Origin: Duncaniella muris
Lineage (GTDB): Bacteria > Bacteroidota > Bacteroidia > Bacteroidales > Muribaculaceae
Assembly (NCBI RefSeq): GCF_003024805.1
Contig: NZ_PUEC01000023.1
Span: 1 to 58,245, forward strand
Direction: 5' to 3'
Length of the DNA: 58,245 nucleotides
Shown piece after piece: positions 1 through 9,113 of this stretch. Position numbers and translations under genes: made by a program. The first letter of the stretch is position 1. Every line of letters begins with the position of its first letter. A model generated the notes under the pieces. It did not search any database, was not told where the DNA came from, and saw only the letters and a list, made by a program, of their open reading frames with translations.

Positions 1-109
1 TGGCCAAATTTTCATTGCACTTATTTTCTTGAAAATCAGAGGTTAAAGCCTCTCCGCCCGTACTGCTCTCGCTATAAAATAACACATTTGTCGAGAATGA
101 GACGAAATC

Positions 110-128
110 TTAAATGAAAGAGCCGTGG
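110..128 (+). repeat. 19-base direct repeat, left copy
   Basis: The 19-mer ttaaatgaaagagccgtgg occurs here and again, exactly and in the same orientation, at 24931-24949. The two copies bracket the accessory region, and an integrase gene starts 390 bases to the right. It may be an attachment-site core or a dispersed repeat; the sequence alone does not decide. Confidence 0.5.
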
Positions 129-170
129 CTGAAAATCAGAAATATTTTCTCCGCCCTATTGCCGAAATGA

Positions 171-323
171 AAAATACTCCATATCTTTGCCAACGCATAT
201 CGTCCGCAGAAGCCCGATATGGGTCACGTGGGCGGGAATGCAAAAGACATAATTGAAAAGCGTTTATCCGCGCTGATTCTTGACGTTCAGAAATTCTCGC
301 AAGAGTTAGGAGGGATTATTTGA
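171..323 (+). pseudogene. possible 3-prime remnant of an unknown gene
   Basis: An open frame of about 50 codons with no start codon ends at TGA 321-323. Its last part reads like a natural protein tail (KDIIEKRLSALILDVQ, then KFSQELGGII). The family is not recognised. It may be debris left by the element beside it, or a chance frame. The rest of 1-520 holds the direct repeat at 110-128 and the integrase promoter, and nothing else that I can support. Confidence 0.2.
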
Positions 324-465
324 GGATTTGCCATCTTTTTCTTTCCGTTGCTAATCAGCATATTATAAGATTTTGGATTTTGCCTGAATTGGGCCTATTT
401 GGGGAATTTTCGCATTCAGTACACAATTTGTACGATTCAGTTGTTAATAGTTGTATAGGGCGATT

Positions 466-495
466 TTTGCGGATTATTAGTTCGCACTAACTTTG
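466..495 (+). promoter_or_regulatory. integrase promoter
   Basis: TTTG (466-469), an 18-base spacer and TAACTTTG (488-495) match the Bacteroidetes primary-sigma consensus, 25 bases before the integrase ATG. The stretch 425-515 also shares short blocks (tgttaatag, gggcgattttt, aaacacaaaatta) with the region upstream of the second integrase, read on the minus strand. Confidence 0.6.
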
Positions 496-520
496 CGTAT
501 AAACACAAAATTAGGCTCTT

Positions 521-1765
521 ATGGCAAAAATCGAAACAAAGAACAAACAGAATCCGAAACTCGTGCAAACTACCCTCAAGGATGGTCGTGCAAGTCTTGC
601 GTTGGAGTATTATCTCGGTCGCTCGGAGTCGCCTGTCCTTGATGACGAGGGTAATCAGGTATTCTATACTTCCGGCGCAATGTCAGGCAAACCGAAATAC
701 AAAGTCAAGCACAACCGCAAGCGCGAGAATCTGAATCTTTATATATGGATTCATCCGCGCTCACCTCAGGAGCGCACACAAAACCGCAATACTCTCGCTC
801 TCGCCGAAAAGATACGTTTTGAGCGTGAACAGGAATTCCTTGAAGACCGCGAGGGATACCGACTGAAAAAGGAGAAAGAGGTGGACTTGCTGCGCTACTT
901 CCGCAAGCATCGCGAAGATGAGGTATATGCCCGTTCCACCCGTATCGGCTTCGGCACGGCTTATCGCCGTTTCATTGACTTTCTTGGCAGTATGCCAAAA
1001 TACAAGAAGTATGTCGATTTTCTCCGCATGGATCTTCTGACTCCTGAAATGGTCGGCGGATATGTGGAGTATCTGAAAAAAGTGTCTGTCGGAGATGGCG
1101 GCGCACGAACTTACGGACTATTTAAGAAAGTCATCACCACTGCTGTGGAAGAAAGCTTGATGAAAAAGAATCCGTGCAAAGGTATCGCCATGCGCAAGGA
1201 TGCCTATGCAATCAAAAAGCAGATTTTGACGCTTGATGAGATAAGGAGGCTTGCCTCAACTCCCTTTGCCGGGAGTTATCCCGACATAAGGAGAGCGTTT
1301 CTTTTCAGTCTCTACACAGGTATCAGATGGCGAGATGTAAGCCAGCTCACTTATGAGAATGTCGATTTGTCTTCCGGCTTATTAAAATTCGAGCAGAGCA
1401 AGATTGCAGGGCGTAGCAAAAGTAGTAGTGTGGTTACACCGTTGAGTCCGATGTTGCATAAGATTATCGGAGAGCCTGAAGTGCATGGAGATTGCCGACA
1501 GCTTATTTTCTCGCTGCCCACATGGTCAACTTGTGTGAAACAGTTAGACGCTTGGGTAAAGGCGGCAGGAATAGGAAAGCATATAACATGGCATTGCGCC
1601 CGGCATTCTTTCGCCGTGAACATCCTTAACGGCGGAGCGAACATCAAAACCGTCCAATCATTGATGGGCCACGCCAGCATAGAGATGACGGAAAAATATC
1701 TGCGTGTGGTCGATGAACTGAAACACAAGGCTATCAACAGCCTCCCCGAATTGGATTACGAGTGA
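521..1765 (+). CDS. tyrosine recombinase / integrase
   Basis: A phage-integrase-type site-specific recombinase of 414 residues, the usual size for Bacteroidales conjugative or mobilizable element integrases. An N-terminal arm-binding and SAM-like core-binding half (to about residue 225) precedes the catalytic domain. Visible catalytic residues are R269 (TGIRWRD), H358 and R361 (HCARH), H384 (LMGHAS) and the nucleophile Y393 (TEKYL). The set is complete, so the enzyme is probably active. The ATG at 521 lies 25 bases after a good promoter. No xis, mob or other element gene is adjacent; the next gene to the right appears to belong to a different element. It is clearly related to the second integrase at 10450-11709 (same N-terminal pattern, GRASLxLEYYLGRSESPV). 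Confidence 0.95.
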   Translation: MAKIETKNKQNPKLVQTTLKDGRASLALEYYLGRSESPVLDDEGNQVFYTSGAMSGKPKYKVKHNRKRENLNLYIWIHPRSPQERTQNRNTLALAEKIRFEREQEFLEDREGYRLKKEKEVDLLRYFRKHREDEVYARSTRIGFGTAYRRFIDFLGSMPKYKKYVDFLRMDLLTPEMVGGYVEYLKKVSVGDGGARTYGLFKKVITTAVEESLMKKNPCKGIAMRKDAYAIKKQILTLDEIRRLASTPFAGSYPDIRRAFLFSLYTGIRWRDVSQLTYENVDLSSGLLKFEQSKIAGRSKSSSVVTPLSPMLHKIIGEPEVHGDCRQLIFSLPTWSTCVKQLDAWVKAAGIGKHITWHCARHSFAVNILNGGANIKTVQSLMGHASIEMTEKYLRVVDELKHKAINSLPELDYE

Positions 1766-1881
1766 TAATGCGCAGACAGTATATTGGCATGAAGATGGCA
1801 GTGTGCTGTCAGTGCATTATCCTGTGTTTCGTTGTTCTTCAATTGAAATCGCCCTATAAACAAAAAACACAATCTTTCGGT

Positions 1882-1930
1882 CGTGCAATCTTCGTCACTA
1901 CAAGACGATGTTTGCACGGCTTTTTCTTTT
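1882..1930 (+). terminator. terminator after first integrase
   Basis: The arms cgtgcaa (1882-1888) and ttgcacg (1912-1918) are extended inward by a cgtc/gacg pairing. A T-rich run (1920-1930) follows. It lies 117 bases after the integrase stop, so it probably ends that transcript. Confidence 0.6.
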
Positions 1931-2128
1931 CGCCGCCAATCCCAATGAAAACAAAAAAGAAAAATGGAGTGTGAAAATCGGCAATGGGGATTACGACTTT
2001 GGAGTAAGACCAACCTAACATTCGGCAAGGGTTTTGAGCAGCTAAATCTATTTCGCGCTGCTCAAAACATACCTTATCTAATTTTATTGTTCGTAACTGT
2101 ACTGAAATACAAGATATTATAAAATTGA

Positions 2129-2150
2129 TGGTGTACTCGTGGTGTACTAA
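2129..2150 (+). repeat. 22-base direct repeat, left copy (candidate att or arm site)
   Basis: Two tggtgtact units are spaced one helical turn apart and end in aa. The same 22-base block with two mismatches (cg changed to ta in the middle) lies in the same orientation at 11805-11826, 96 bases upstream of the second integrase start. This is what one expects for attL/attR, or for integrase arm sites, of the intervening 9.7 kb element. The remaining DNA between 1931 and 2286 shows nothing else I can support. Confidence 0.5.
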
Positions 2151-2286
2151 TTAGTTGGAGAAATCGAAAATCAGATGCTCAATTTTAGGATTTTTAAGGG
2201 GCGTTAGTTATATTTAATTCGATTCTTTTTCTCTTAGACGCCGTAGATTTGAGGCTCTGAACAGCGGTTCATTGAGAAAAAATCGC

Positions 2287-2294
2287 TAATTTTG
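2287..2294 (+). promoter_or_regulatory. -7 element for the barrel-protein gene
   Basis: TAATTTTG matches the TAnnTTTG consensus. The upstream -33 box is not convincing. A start just downstream would give an untranslated leader of about 225 bases, which contains the nested stems described next. Confidence 0.45.
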
Positions 2295-2365
2295 CAGTCG
2301 GATTGACACAGGTCATTCCACTACATTTTGGAAACGAAGCATTATGTTTATCTTATGGTAGGAAA

Positions 2366-2460
2366 CCTGAGAAACTTTCAACCGAGCAGAGAAAGCATAG
2401 TGGTTCTCACGCATATAGCGTGGGCTGCTATTGTTATATCTGCTCACAGGCTTTCTCAGG
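2366..2460 (+). ncRNA. structured 5-prime leader of the barrel-protein gene
   Basis: Nested complementary segments are visible. An outer stem pairs cctgagaaa (2366-2374) with tttctcagg (2452-2460). A middle stem pairs gagcag (2384-2389) with ctgctc (2440-2445). A terminal hairpin pairs cacgc (2408-2412) with gcgtg (2418-2422). The structure ends 66 bases before the ATG at 2527. It could be a cis-regulatory RNA. I do not recognise a known riboswitch class. Confidence 0.4.
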
Positions 2461-2526
2461 GCCTCCTATCAAGACGTGACATAGTTGCTCACGCTTCTTG
2501 TAAGGTAAATCATTAACCGAATTATT

Positions 2527-4617
2527 ATGCGTAAAGTAATACTAACTTCGTTGTTTCTTATTCCTCTTTTGGGATATGCTCAAACAGAAATTCCGGATAG
2601 CATAGAGGGAAAAGAACTTAATGAGGTGGTTGTGGAAGCCTCCAATCAGCGGACTTCGTCGAACATATCCACCTATATTCCAATGGCTCGTCAAAAGAAC
2701 GCTGCTGCCGATGCAATCTCCCTTTTGAGCCAGATGGCGATTCCCCAAATTGAGGTCGATCCTATCGGTCAGGCAGTGAAGACTGCTTCTGGGCAGGGTG
2801 TCTCAATATTTATTGACTTTCTCCCTGCAACCGCCCAAGACCTGCAAGGAATGAGGACTCAAGATGTGAAAAAGGTTGAGTATTATCTGCACCCGACTGA
2901 CCCACGATTTCAAGGCGCACACTACGCCATTAACTTCATTATGCAGAAGTATGAATGGGGTGGATATACCAAAGTCACAGCCAATAAATGGTTCGGTGTA
3001 AACCGAACTGAAGGAGAAGTTTACTCCAAAATGGCATACAAGTCGATGATTTTTGATTTGTATGCCGATGAAATATATCTCACAAACCGTCATGGTGGCA
3101 CTGCCTCGACTGAAACATTCAGGTTTGAGGATTTATATGGCAATGGTCCGCAGACTATTCAACGGACTTCCGAAACCAACTCTTCTCTATACCGCAACAA
3201 CAGCAACGATATTGCCTTGCGAGCCTTATATAACAGCGACAAGGCAAGAATCTCAAACCGCATTTCTTATAGCCTAACAAATGTACCTCACAATGATGCG
3301 GTCAATTCACTGCTCTATTCCTCCGAATTGTTCCCTAATGCAAGCGCCACATCTCTGAAATCAAGCCACAATTGGGCCCTCTCATATAATGGTAATTATT
3401 CCTACAGATTTTCTCCTAAGTTATCATTTGAAGCTGTGGCAATCTACACTTACGGCAAAAATAAATCCTACTCTTTTTATTCTTCCGGTAAAGATTTATC
3501 CATTACAAACAACGCCTCTGAAGATGCACATCACCTTCAGATAAATCCTCGTTTATATTGGAGACTTAATAAGAGAAATACTTTTATTTTCTACCTGGCT
3601 TCCATACAAAATTGGAATACCATTGATTATTCCGGCGACTCCCCATCTCGTCAGAAATATAATGTCGGAGGATATTCTGCCGGCGCACATTATAATTTAA
3701 GTCTTGAAAAATGGGATATTGGAGGAGAATTTTGCTGGGTATGGGAACGCAACCATATTAGCAACAGCCGCATGAACGATAATTTTCCACGTGCGATTGC
3801 GTATGCCACTTACTCTCCCAATGACAAGCATCAGTTTGAGGTTAACTGGAATTATAGCAAGGATGTTCCCGACGCATCGCAGAAAAGTCCTAATATGCTT
3901 CAACAAGACGAACTTATGTGGTATCAGGGCACACCTACACTTTCAGATTATTCTTACCATAATGCAGGTTTGACCTATACTTGGCTCCCGAACAACAGAT
4001 GGCAACTTTCGGCTGACGGATACATCTATATGCTCGGCAATCGTTGTGTAACTATATATTCACCTACCGCTCCCGAAGGAACTATGTTGCGTAAATATGT
4101 CAACGACGGGAATTATCGTAGCGGTATGTTAGGAGTTTCCGCAACCGCCAAATTCTTCGGAGGTAAACTTGTAGCCAAACTGCGCCCGCAATACTGGCTG
4201 CGAAAGACTACCGGAGCATACGCAAGCACAAGAAATGAACTTACATGCACCGCACAACTCACATATTATTTTGATAAATTCTATCTTTGGGGCTGGTATA
4301 TGACACCAAGTCATTATCAGGAAGAACAAAGCGGTATAGTCGAGCGTACCCCAGCAAAATATCAGATTCAGTTTGGCTGGGGCGACAAGGGTTGGAACAT
4401 CAGAGCCGGGGTTTACAACTTTCTGCGTACATCGTGGGAATCATCGCATCAGACCCTTACAAGCGAATATTACACTTTTGACCGCAAAGAGTTCTCAACC
4501 GCCCAGCATTGGCGCATCACGTTAGCTGTATCATACACTTTCGGCTACGGCAAGAAAGTTGACCACCACGATGAAGTGAGTGGTTCAGGGACTGTCGGGT
4601 CTGCAATCTTGAAATAA
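2527..4617 (+). CDS. TonB-receptor-like outer-membrane beta-barrel protein
   Basis: A 696-residue protein with a clear signal peptide (MRKVILTSLFLIPLLGYAQ). A plug-like segment comes next (about residues 30-140, starting at the ELNEVVVEA motif and including DVKKVEYYLHP), then a long C-terminal half full of alternating aromatic and polar strands, as in outer-membrane barrels. It lacks the carboxypeptidase-like N-terminal domain of SusC proteins. Family membership predicts an outer-membrane receptor or channel for an unknown ligand. It is the only gene pointing rightward in the candidate mobilizable element and converges on the relaxase gene, so it is probably cargo. A structured leader precedes it and a strong terminator follows. 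Confidence 0.8.
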   Translation: MRKVILTSLFLIPLLGYAQTEIPDSIEGKELNEVVVEASNQRTSSNISTYIPMARQKNAAADAISLLSQMAIPQIEVDPIGQAVKTASGQGVSIFIDFLPATAQDLQGMRTQDVKKVEYYLHPTDPRFQGAHYAINFIMQKYEWGGYTKVTANKWFGVNRTEGEVYSKMAYKSMIFDLYADEIYLTNRHGGTASTETFRFEDLYGNGPQTIQRTSETNSSLYRNNSNDIALRALYNSDKARISNRISYSLTNVPHNDAVNSLLYSSELFPNASATSLKSSHNWALSYNGNYSYRFSPKLSFEAVAIYTYGKNKSYSFYSSGKDLSITNNASEDAHHLQINPRLYWRLNKRNTFIFYLASIQNWNTIDYSGDSPSRQKYNVGGYSAGAHYNLSLEKWDIGGEFCWVWERNHISNSRMNDNFPRAIAYATYSPNDKHQFEVNWNYSKDVPDASQKSPNMLQQDELMWYQGTPTLSDYSYHNAGLTYTWLPNNRWQLSADGYIYMLGNRCVTIYSPTAPEGTMLRKYVNDGNYRSGMLGVSATAKFFGGKLVAKLRPQYWLRKTTGAYASTRNELTCTAQLTYYFDKFYLWGWYMTPSHYQEEQSGIVERTPAKYQIQFGWGDKGWNIRAGVYNFLRTSWESSHQTLTSEYYTFDRKEFSTAQHWRITLAVSYTFGYGKKVDHHDEVSGSGTVGSAILK

Positions 4618-4645
4618 CAATATCTCTCAAATCATATTAAAAAAT

Positions 4646-4681
4646 GGAGCCACAAGTTTTTTGCCTGTGGCTCCTTTTTTG
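4646..4681 (+). terminator. intrinsic terminator between convergent genes
   Basis: The arms ggagccaca (4646-4654) and tgtggctcc (4666-4674) are followed by a T-run (4675-4681). An A-run before the hairpin could let it serve the opposing relaxase transcript too. Confidence 0.85.
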
Positions 4682-4683
4682 AA

Positions 4684-6309
4684 TTATTTAATTCCGAAGC
4701 CTCGCTTTACCGTCTGTGTCAGCCGTTGCCATTGGTCTTTGAGCCATTGGAATATCCGGATGCCATTGACATGGAGATGGAATTTGTTGTCCGTGGGGTC
4801 TCGCTTGATTTGTACCTTTGCCCCCGAAGCGTCCACCTCTCTCCGCTGGAACGGATAATAGAGTGTCGTGCCTGACTTTAAGACATATTCATTCATTGAG
4901 AGAAGCCCCTTTATGGAGTTGTCATTCAATCCCACGTCCTGACATTCCTCTATCGCCGGAAGCATAGCAACAGCATCGGGAAAGAACTTGACGAAGTTAC
5001 CAATCTTCCATTCATAGCTGCGGACGGTGTCTGCCTCATGTTCTTTCTGCCGTCTCAGGCTATCCGATAGATTGGATATTTCACGGTGTAAATCCCGCTC
5101 CCGCGCCTCTGCACGGTCTTTCATCTCGCGGATTTCATTATCCTTTCTGACAATCTCGGCTTCAAGCCTCTTGGTCTTGCTCCCGGTGAATATATTGGCG
5201 ATGTTGCTGCCGAGTTCCTTGCGTTGCGCATCCCGCTCGGCTTTCGCCTCATCGCGCTCACGGATGGCGTTCCGGGCTTCTTTTCTCGCCTCGTCAGTCT
5301 GAGCCTCGTATGCCTTTTTCTCGGCGGTCAGCCTGTCGGTATCCTCTGCAAGCCCTTTCCGTTGCTCCGCAAGTCTGACGGATTCCTCCGACAGTCCTGC
5401 GTTGGTATCGGCAAGCGATTTGTTTTCGGCGGCGAGAGAAGAATTAGCCTCGGTCAACCTGGAATTTTCGGAATAGAGTTCATTGTTCTGCTGCCGTATC
5501 TCCTCGTTGACCTGCGTGAGCATTTTCTTCCGGGTGTCGAGGGCGGTTGTCCGGCACTCAAGGCTCTCCACTTTGCTCTCAAGAGATTTTTTCTCTTTAT
5601 CGAGTTTCCTTTTCTCAATGGAGAGATTGCCGATGTCTTCTTCAAGACCTTTCTTCTTCACCATGCAGTCGCGGTAATATTCGTGCTGCCCGATGTGCCG
5701 CGCCTCGGAACCACGGATACCACGCTCCAGACCGTATTTCGCCATAGCCTCGGCATAGATGTCCTGATAGCGGCTCATCTTTCCGCGCTCCATTATGTCG
5801 TCGGCGCACAGCCTCGGACGGTTGGCGGCTTTTGTGCGGTAACGCTTCTTTGCTGTCGCCTCCCTCGCTTTCTTCTTTCTCTCGGCGGTCACTATCGGAA
5901 CGACGGCGATGTGAAGATGCGGAGTGCGCTCGTCCATGTGCAGTGCGGCTCCGACAACATTGTCGCCGCCGAATGTGTCGCGCGCCCACTTTATGTTGTC
6001 GGCAATCCACTCGTCGAGCTTGCCGCTGTCGATGATTTTCTGCATACCTTCGTTGTCGGAGGTCATAACCAAGTTGAGGCACCGAACCTGCCTGTCGGAG
6101 ATTTTGCGGGTAATCCCTGCATTGGATATACGGTGTTCGACAGCCGCCGCAAGCCCGGTTATCCCGTCGGGATATTCGACCAGATTGTAGCGGTTGAGAT
6201 GCGTCCTCGCCAGGTCCGCGTTTTCGGGATGGGCGGTGCGCTCGATATGCTTGGCTATCGAGTTCAGTGACGAGTTCGCCTTGATGATGTGTAACACTGC
6301 GTAGCTCAT
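4684..6309 (-). CDS. MobV-family relaxase / plasmid recombination protein
   Basis: A 541-residue Mob_Pre-type protein. Relaxases of this family nick the element at oriT and lead the strand into a recipient through another element's conjugation pore. The N-terminal domain carries the metal-binding three-histidine motif HMDERTPHLH (residues 124-133). Residues from about 218 to 420 form a long coiled coil rich in Lys, Glu and Gln, and a short globular C-terminus follows. The gene ends 3 bases from a shared terminator. The 400-base spacer upstream is full of repeats and is the natural oriT candidate. No conjugation-pore genes are present, so the element is mobilizable rather than self-transmissible. 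Confidence 0.9.
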   Translation of the reverse strand: MSYAVLHIIKANSSLNSIAKHIERTAHPENADLARTHLNRYNLVEYPDGITGLAAAVEHRISNAGITRKISDRQVRCLNLVMTSDNEGMQKIIDSGKLDEWIADNIKWARDTFGGDNVVGAALHMDERTPHLHIAVVPIVTAERKKKAREATAKKRYRTKAANRPRLCADDIMERGKMSRYQDIYAEAMAKYGLERGIRGSEARHIGQHEYYRDCMVKKKGLEEDIGNLSIEKRKLDKEKKSLESKVESLECRTTALDTRKKMLTQVNEEIRQQNNELYSENSRLTEANSSLAAENKSLADTNAGLSEESVRLAEQRKGLAEDTDRLTAEKKAYEAQTDEARKEARNAIRERDEAKAERDAQRKELGSNIANIFTGSKTKRLEAEIVRKDNEIREMKDRAEARERDLHREISNLSDSLRRQKEHEADTVRSYEWKIGNFVKFFPDAVAMLPAIEECQDVGLNDNSIKGLLSMNEYVLKSGTTLYYPFQRREVDASGAKVQIKRDPTDNKFHLHVNGIRIFQWLKDQWQRLTQTVKRGFGIK

Positions 6310-6707
6310 AGGCGGACGAGTTTAAGTTGCGGAGCAATCGGAGTGTACGGCTTTCTGTTAAGCCGTTCCGGGGTTTCCAAAGGGGTTGACCTCTTTGGCA
6401 TATTGGGGACATTTTCAGCGTATCGGAACGATATGCGGCTCGGAAAATTCCCTAATATGCTAAGGAATTTCCGGATGGCGTAATTTCCGTGCCGCCACTG
6501 CACGGATGGTACTGCACTGCCATAGCAGTGATGCACCGCTATAACCACTGCACTGAATGCAATGGTTTCTTCAATGAAAAAAGAATGTTTCACGGGATTT
6601 CAGTTTTGGATTTACCCCCTGGCACTTTCGGCATTTTGGCATAAAGGGAAGCGTAAGCATCTCCGTCAGAAATGCCAAAGTGCCAATAATGCCAAGGGGT
6701 AGATGGG
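6310..6707. other. repeat-rich spacer, candidate oriT
   Basis: This gene-free stretch holds several repeat groups. An imperfect inverted repeat (6615-6642 against 6672-6699) is built from ggca/tgcc units, with three units per arm. A cluster of actgca units (6495-6570) includes the small palindrome cactgccatagcagtg. taatttccgtg occurs at 6481 and again at 6721. Its position directly upstream of a MobV relaxase gene is where oriT lies in many mobilizable elements. The nick site cannot be located by eye, and the same repeats could instead bind a replication or regulatory protein. Confidence 0.45.
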
Positions 6708-8252
6708 TTATAACTTGGTGTAATTTCCGTGGGTGTTGCGGGTGAAAAGCACTCCCTTTCTGTCTCTGAGGAATCTCTTGAAACTGCGCTCGGGCATACC
6801 GCATTTCCCGGCGATCGCCACGCCCTCGGCGGTGGTGAAGCCGTCGGGAAGTTCCGAAAGGACGGCAAGCTGCAGCTCGGTCAGGGCATCCTCGCTGATG
6901 ATGCCCTGCACCTTTGAGGCACTTATGCGAAAATACTCCGCAAGGCGTATCGCCCTCTCCACAGTGTCCACATCTATCTGTTTTTTCTCACTGCCGCACG
7001 CCCAATCGGAGAGGGCCAGCAAGAGAGAAAAGCGGATAGCGTAGATTTCGAGTTTGCTTGCAATGGATGTAAGGGTATCACTCCCGTCGGCGTTGCAACG
7101 GTCGGTCTGCTCGTTCTGCCACTGATAGAGGCGGTCGAGAGCGTCCGATGAAAATGGAACATCTTCGGATATTATCTCTCCGTCTGCGTCCACCTTGGGA
7201 ACAATGTCGATAAGCCGGAAAAGGATGCCGTGCCATTCTGCGGCGATGTCAAAAGAAGGCATCCGGCGACTCCGGTTCCATTTAGGTTTCGTCTGGTCGG
7301 ACGGGAATACATAGAGTATGCGCTCCATGAATCCGTTGGCGTTGCGGTTCCCGGCGGCAAGGTCGGTCAAAACCTTCGGCTGGATAGTTCCGATTACGCA
7401 AAGGAACGGATTGCGGATAAACACGCCGCTCTGACTGCCTTTGCGGTCAGACATGGCAACCTTGTGGTTGAACACCGACATCCAGAACTCCGATTCAGAG
7501 CCGTTGTTGTAGCGGTTGAAGTTCTTGACCCATCCGGCAAGCTCGTCATACATCAGGATCAGTCCACGACTGTTTTCCGACAATATGCGGTGAACCGCCT
7601 CGTTGGTCACATCCTGCATCATGAAGCGGATGCGGTGCGGCTCAACGGGATTGAGGTTGTAGCCGTTTGGAACACGTTCTTTCGGCGGCAGCTCCATCGC
7701 AGCGTTGTAGCGTTTCAACGCCTCTGCGAACTGTGCCGCTTTCTCCGCGTCGTGGTCGATGAGCGGTTGCATGACATAACTCAGCGGATGGCTCTTGCAC
7801 ACTCCGGGACATCCGACAAGGGCAACGAAAAGAATAGCATATTCTTTCCATCCTGCCATAGCCTCGGCGTGATGGGTGTTGCCTATTACCGCCGCCATTG
7901 CCGAAAGCATCGCTCCAGCCATGTAGTCAACAGGGAAACCGAGAGTGGCGTTTGCCTCCTTGATGATTTCCTGTAATCTTGACGGCAGGACATCAATCGG
8001 GAACTGATTGGTTTTCTTGCTGTTGTCTGTGTCTGCAATCAAGTACTCGGAGGTTGACGGAGGTACAGACTGACTGTTCAGTCGGTCAGGAGCATGATTT
8101 GTCACTTCCTCATTTTCGTGACAAGTCACTTGTGTATCTGTGATTGCAGGTGTATCACTGACATCATTGTTTTTCTTTTTGACGGAGGTTTTCTTCTTAT
8201 TGCCTTTTGGCTTTGAGGCTGTCTTTACTGATGATTCGGTTTCTTTTTTCAT
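6708..8252 (-). CDS. DUF3987 domain protein (P-loop, primase/helicase-associated type)
   Basis: A 514-residue protein of the DUF3987 type found in Bacteroidales mobile elements. Roughly 80 residues at the N-terminus are low-complexity, rich in Lys and Ser. A P-loop-like motif GCPGVCKS lies at residues 147-154, with an unusual Cys in place of the usual Gly before Lys. An acidic segment, GLILMYDELAGW, could be the Walker B region. The role is inferred to be in element replication or maintenance. The start overlaps the stop of the HTH gene by four bases (ATGA), so the two are translationally coupled. Confidence 0.75.
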   Translation of the reverse strand: MKKETESSVKTASKPKGNKKKTSVKKKNNDVSDTPAITDTQVTCHENEEVTNHAPDRLNSQSVPPSTSEYLIADTDNSKKTNQFPIDVLPSRLQEIIKEANATLGFPVDYMAGAMLSAMAAVIGNTHHAEAMAGWKEYAILFVALVGCPGVCKSHPLSYVMQPLIDHDAEKAAQFAEALKRYNAAMELPPKERVPNGYNLNPVEPHRIRFMMQDVTNEAVHRILSENSRGLILMYDELAGWVKNFNRYNNGSESEFWMSVFNHKVAMSDRKGSQSGVFIRNPFLCVIGTIQPKVLTDLAAGNRNANGFMERILYVFPSDQTKPKWNRSRRMPSFDIAAEWHGILFRLIDIVPKVDADGEIISEDVPFSSDALDRLYQWQNEQTDRCNADGSDTLTSIASKLEIYAIRFSLLLALSDWACGSEKKQIDVDTVERAIRLAEYFRISASKVQGIISEDALTELQLAVLSELPDGFTTAEGVAIAGKCGMPERSFKRFLRDRKGVLFTRNTHGNYTKL

Positions 8253-8635
8253 CGGCTACCTCCTTTCTTCTTTGGTCTGTCTTCCGCATTCAGCACGCCT
8301 ACGGCTTTGCCGTTGACAAGTCTGCTTTCAGCCCAGCTCAGCAACTCTGATTCCTTGAAGTGAAGCTTATTGTTGAATTTCCAGTGCGGTATGGTCCCGT
8401 TGCTCGTTTCCTTGTAGAGCTGCCCGATTTTCATGGGATAGCCGTTTTCGTTCAGGAACTCGAGTGCTTCGGTCACTTTCAGCCCATCGGGATCCCGCTT
8501 TTTTGATTTTGCGGAAGCGTTGGCGAGTGTCGCCAGCACTCCCGATTCAGCAAGGCAGTCCTTGACCGCGTCTTTCAGGAGGCGCTTCAGAACCTCGATG
8601 AAAGGAAGATTCAGGTAATCTGTAATTGTGTTCAT
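8249..8635 (-). CDS. helix-turn-helix / excisionase-like protein
   Basis: A small basic protein (128 residues from the ATG at 8635; an upstream ATG at 8683 would add 16 low-complexity residues). The C-terminal half (VTEALEFLNENGYPM, then KIGQLYKETSNGTIPHWKF) has the pattern of the MerR/excisionase-like winged HTH proteins seen next to DUF3987 genes. It probably binds element DNA, as a regulator or recombination directionality factor. It is the first gene of a leftward pair with the DUF3987 gene. A TAATTTTG -7 box on the minus strand (8810-8817) could drive both. Confidence 0.7.
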   Translation of the reverse strand: MNTITDYLNLPFIEVLKRLLKDAVKDCLAESGVLATLANASAKSKKRDPDGLKVTEALEFLNENGYPMKIGQLYKETSNGTIPHWKFNNKLHFKESELLSWAESRLVNGKAVGVLNAEDRPKKKGGSR

Positions 8636-8809
8636 TTGGATAGGGGGATTAGTGGTTTGGGGATTTGTTTTTTTCTCACGCATCAGTTTTCGGATGATAA
8701 GTGATATGCCGTATGTTCAACATACTCTTGGTGGGTGTCGTCAGATCATAGTGATAGCGTCTGTCAGCCCGATGACTACACCCGGAGGATTAAAGGCTGG
8801 CGGACACTG

Positions 8810-8817
8810 CAAAATTA
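8810..8817 (-). promoter_or_regulatory. -7 element for the HTH-DUF3987 pair
   Basis: On the minus strand this reads TAATTTTG. No matching -33 box is obvious at 18-21 bases. It would give a leader of roughly 120-170 bases depending on the start chosen. Confidence 0.35.
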
Positions 8818-9034
8818 ATACAGGACTTGCGTCCTTCTGAGGTGCGTAAAGGCGAATATCATTGAAATGTCTACGGGCTATATGTTTTGTTGCCCTTCCG
8901 GACGAGCAATAAAAAAGCGGGGCCGCGCCGATATGTCTTTCCTGACATGCCTTTGGCGAGGTCTCGTTATTATGTTTTCAGTCCTTACTTGATATATTTC
9001 CGATTAATGAATAATCGCCCTTGTCGCAAGGGGT

Positions 9035-9113
9035 GTGGCAGGGGTGCGTCAACCGTCACCGCCCTGCCGGGTCGGTGCTTCGCGTTGCCGCGTGGGGTCA
9101 GGGCTACTGCCAC
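9035..9113. other. GC-rich segment with nested stems
   Basis: Within the 635-base gene-free stretch 8684-9318, an outer stem pairs gtggcag (9035-9041) with ctgccac (9107-9113). An inner stem pairs ccctg (9062-9066) with caggg (9099-9103). It is much richer in GC than its surroundings. It could be a non-coding RNA, a protein-binding site or an origin feature. I do not recognise it. The flanks show nothing else beyond the promoter at 8810. Confidence 0.3.

Noticed and set aside
2328-2516. 62-codon frame in the leader before the barrel-protein gene
   Set aside because: It lacks a good start, overlaps the nested stems and has no recognisable product; the region is better explained as a leader RNA.
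5224-6270. Long plus-strand frame of 348 codons across the relaxase gene
   Set aside because: It is the shadow of the MobV gene, which has the real motif HMDERTPHLH on the minus strand.
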